Below are positions 33,913 through 34,990 of a stretch of 34,990 nt of DNA, one piece after another (position 1 is the first letter of the stretch; every line of letters begins with the position of its first letter). The notes under the pieces were generated by a model, which saw only the letters and a list, made by a program, of their open reading frames with translations, was not told the origin of the DNA and ran no database searches. Origin of the DNA: Occallatibacter sp. (GTDB taxonomy: Bacteria > Acidobacteriota > Terriglobia > Terriglobales > Acidobacteriaceae); contig JARLGF010000091.1 of NCBI GenBank assembly GCA_031296165.1, positions 1 through 34,990 of the forward strand. Reading direction: 5' to 3'. A program made the translations under genes and the position numbers.

Positions 33913-34989
33913 TTGCCAGTTGAATCTGTTTTCACGACACCCGCCCGTATCGCCGTTCTCGGTTTTCTCAGCTGCTCTCTGCTCGTTGCCGTAGCCGGCT
34001 GCCATCGCTCGCCCGCTCCCGACGTGGTGGCTACTGTCAACGGCAAAGAAATTCTCCGCGCGGACCTGGAAAGGCTTTACAAAGTCAACCTGGGTGACAG
34101 CCCGCAGCAGCCATCCGCCGAACAGGCTGACATTGGCCGGTTGACCATTCTCCATGGCATGATCGAGGACGAAATCCTGCAGCAGCGCGCCGCCAAGCTC
34201 AACCTTGTCGCCTCCGATGAGGATGTCAACGCCAAGCTCACTGAGATCAAGGCGCCCTACACGCAGGAGGTGTTCGACAAGCAACTGCAACAGCAAAATA
34301 TGTCCCTCGATGATTACAAGCGCTTCCTGCGCCGCTCCCTCACCACCACCAAGCTGCTCAACAAGGAAATCGAGTCCAAGATCAACATCACCGACGCTGC
34401 AATCGGCGCCTATTATGCAGCGCACAAGGCGGAGTTCAACCTCATCGAGCCGCAATACCACCTGGCCTGGATTCTCACCACCGGCGCACCCTCGCAGCAA
34501 ACCGGCAATCTGCAAAACAACAAGGCTTCCGGCGACGCCGACGCGAAAAAGAAGATCCAGACGCTCCATACCCGGCTTGAAAGCGGCGAGGACTTCGGAG
34601 CCCTGGCCATGAACTTCTCTGAGGACTCCAACACCTCATCGAACGGCGGCGACCGCGGCTTTGTCTCCGAGTCGCAGTTGCACTCAGACCCTGAGGTCTA
34701 CAACATCATCAGCAAGCTCAAGCCCGGCCAGGTCACCGATATCCTACCTGTCTACGACAGCGCCGGCCCCGCACACCACACCGTCGGCTATGCCATCTAC
34801 GAGTTGCTTGCTCGCGAGCCGGCCGGACAGCGCGAATTGAACGATCCCCGCGTGCAGCAGACCATCCACACCCAGTTGCACGACAGCCGTGCGCAGTTGC
34901 TCCGCAACGCATACTTTGAGATGCTCCACAACGAAGCGAAAGTCCACAACTACTTCGCCGACCAGATCCTCAAGGATAGCGCGCAATAA
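33913..34989 (+). CDS. Parvulin-type peptidylprolyl isomerase (SurA/PpiC-like), predicted lipoprotein
   Basis: 358 residues. Start is TTG at 33913 with AGGAGA seven bases upstream, giving a signal peptide ending in VAVAGC (lipobox, Cys30). The frame is open further upstream but overlaps the previous gene without any ribosome site. A SurA_N-like chaperone domain (about 36-165; VVATVNGKEILRADLERLY, HGMIEDEILQQRAAKL) is followed by a parvulin domain (about 170-300) with YHLAWILTTGAP, DFGALAMNFSEDS, GGDRGFVSESQL and KLKPGQVTDILP, then C-terminal helices. SurA-type proteins are periplasmic chaperones for outer-membrane proteins. It lies in the same direction 83 bases after the DsbA-like gene, third in the run starting with lptD. 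Complete: TAA ends at 34989. Confidence 0.9.
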   Translation: MPVESVFTTPARIAVLGFLSCSLLVAVAGCHRSPAPDVVATVNGKEILRADLERLYKVNLGDSPQQPSAEQADIGRLTILHGMIEDEILQQRAAKLNLVASDEDVNAKLTEIKAPYTQEVFDKQLQQQNMSLDDYKRFLRRSLTTTKLLNKEIESKINITDAAIGAYYAAHKAEFNLIEPQYHLAWILTTGAPSQQTGNLQNNKASGDADAKKKIQTLHTRLESGEDFGALAMNFSEDSNTSSNGGDRGFVSESQLHSDPEVYNIISKLKPGQVTDILPVYDSAGPAHHTVGYAIYELLAREPAGQRELNDPRVQQTIHTQLHDSRAQLLRNAYFEMLHNEAKVHNYFADQILKDSAQ

Positions 34990-34990
34990 A

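Overview
The window reads as chromosome of a soil-type Acidobacteriota (Acidobacteriaceae-like). That is an inference from content. It has GC-rich, densely coding DNA; a PadR regulator paired with an ADOP-type permease; Tat-exported sugar-active enzymes; a TonB-dependent receptor; a Gram-negative LPS transporter (LptD); and intergenic palindromes that I recall from that phylum. No rRNA, tRNA or CRISPR array was seen.

Layout. 1-75 is the tail of a probable rph. 165-1643 is a Tat-exported DUF1080 plus PHP-like hydrolase fusion, and 1822-2274 is a twin-CBS protein. A 1-kb intergenic stretch (2275-3284) packed with short repeats precedes a PadR regulator and an ADOP permease (3285-6278), which probably form one operon. 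A second 1-kb gene-free stretch (6279-7332) holds a branched palindrome and a 30-bp direct repeat with a G-run. Next come a GntP-type gluconate permease (minus strand) and a divergent class II fructose-bisphosphate aldolase, then a Tat-exported metallophosphoesterase. 11389-13052 is a mobile-element graveyard: an ISAs1-family remnant cut by a decayed IS5-family element. Then follow, on the minus strand, a TonB-dependent receptor and an exported ankyrin protein; a GNAT acetyltransferase (plus); and a CE15-like esterase (minus). After that come a methyl-accepting chemotaxis protein, a soluble transhydrogenase (SthA) with a divergent ROK-like protein just downstream, a low-GC DUF429 gene, a GH28-family pectin enzyme, a 7TM-type diguanylate cyclase and an RDD membrane protein.

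The right end (30278-34989) is an outer-membrane biogenesis cluster: LptD, then a DsbA-like thiol oxidoreductase and a parvulin-type PPIase. The last two are predicted lipoproteins and both appear to start with TTG behind strong ribosome binding sites. In E. coli, LptD needs DsbA for its disulfides and SurA for folding, so this linkage suggests a dedicated maturation module. It is the most interesting functional hypothesis here.

The other theme is plant-polymer and sugar use: GH28, CE15-like esterase, DUF1080 hydrolase, TonB receptor, GntP and Fba, with SthA for NAD(P)H balance. Start codons were chosen from ribosome binding sites and signal peptides and often differ from the longest open frame. 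No computation or database search was done; family calls rest on recognised motifs.
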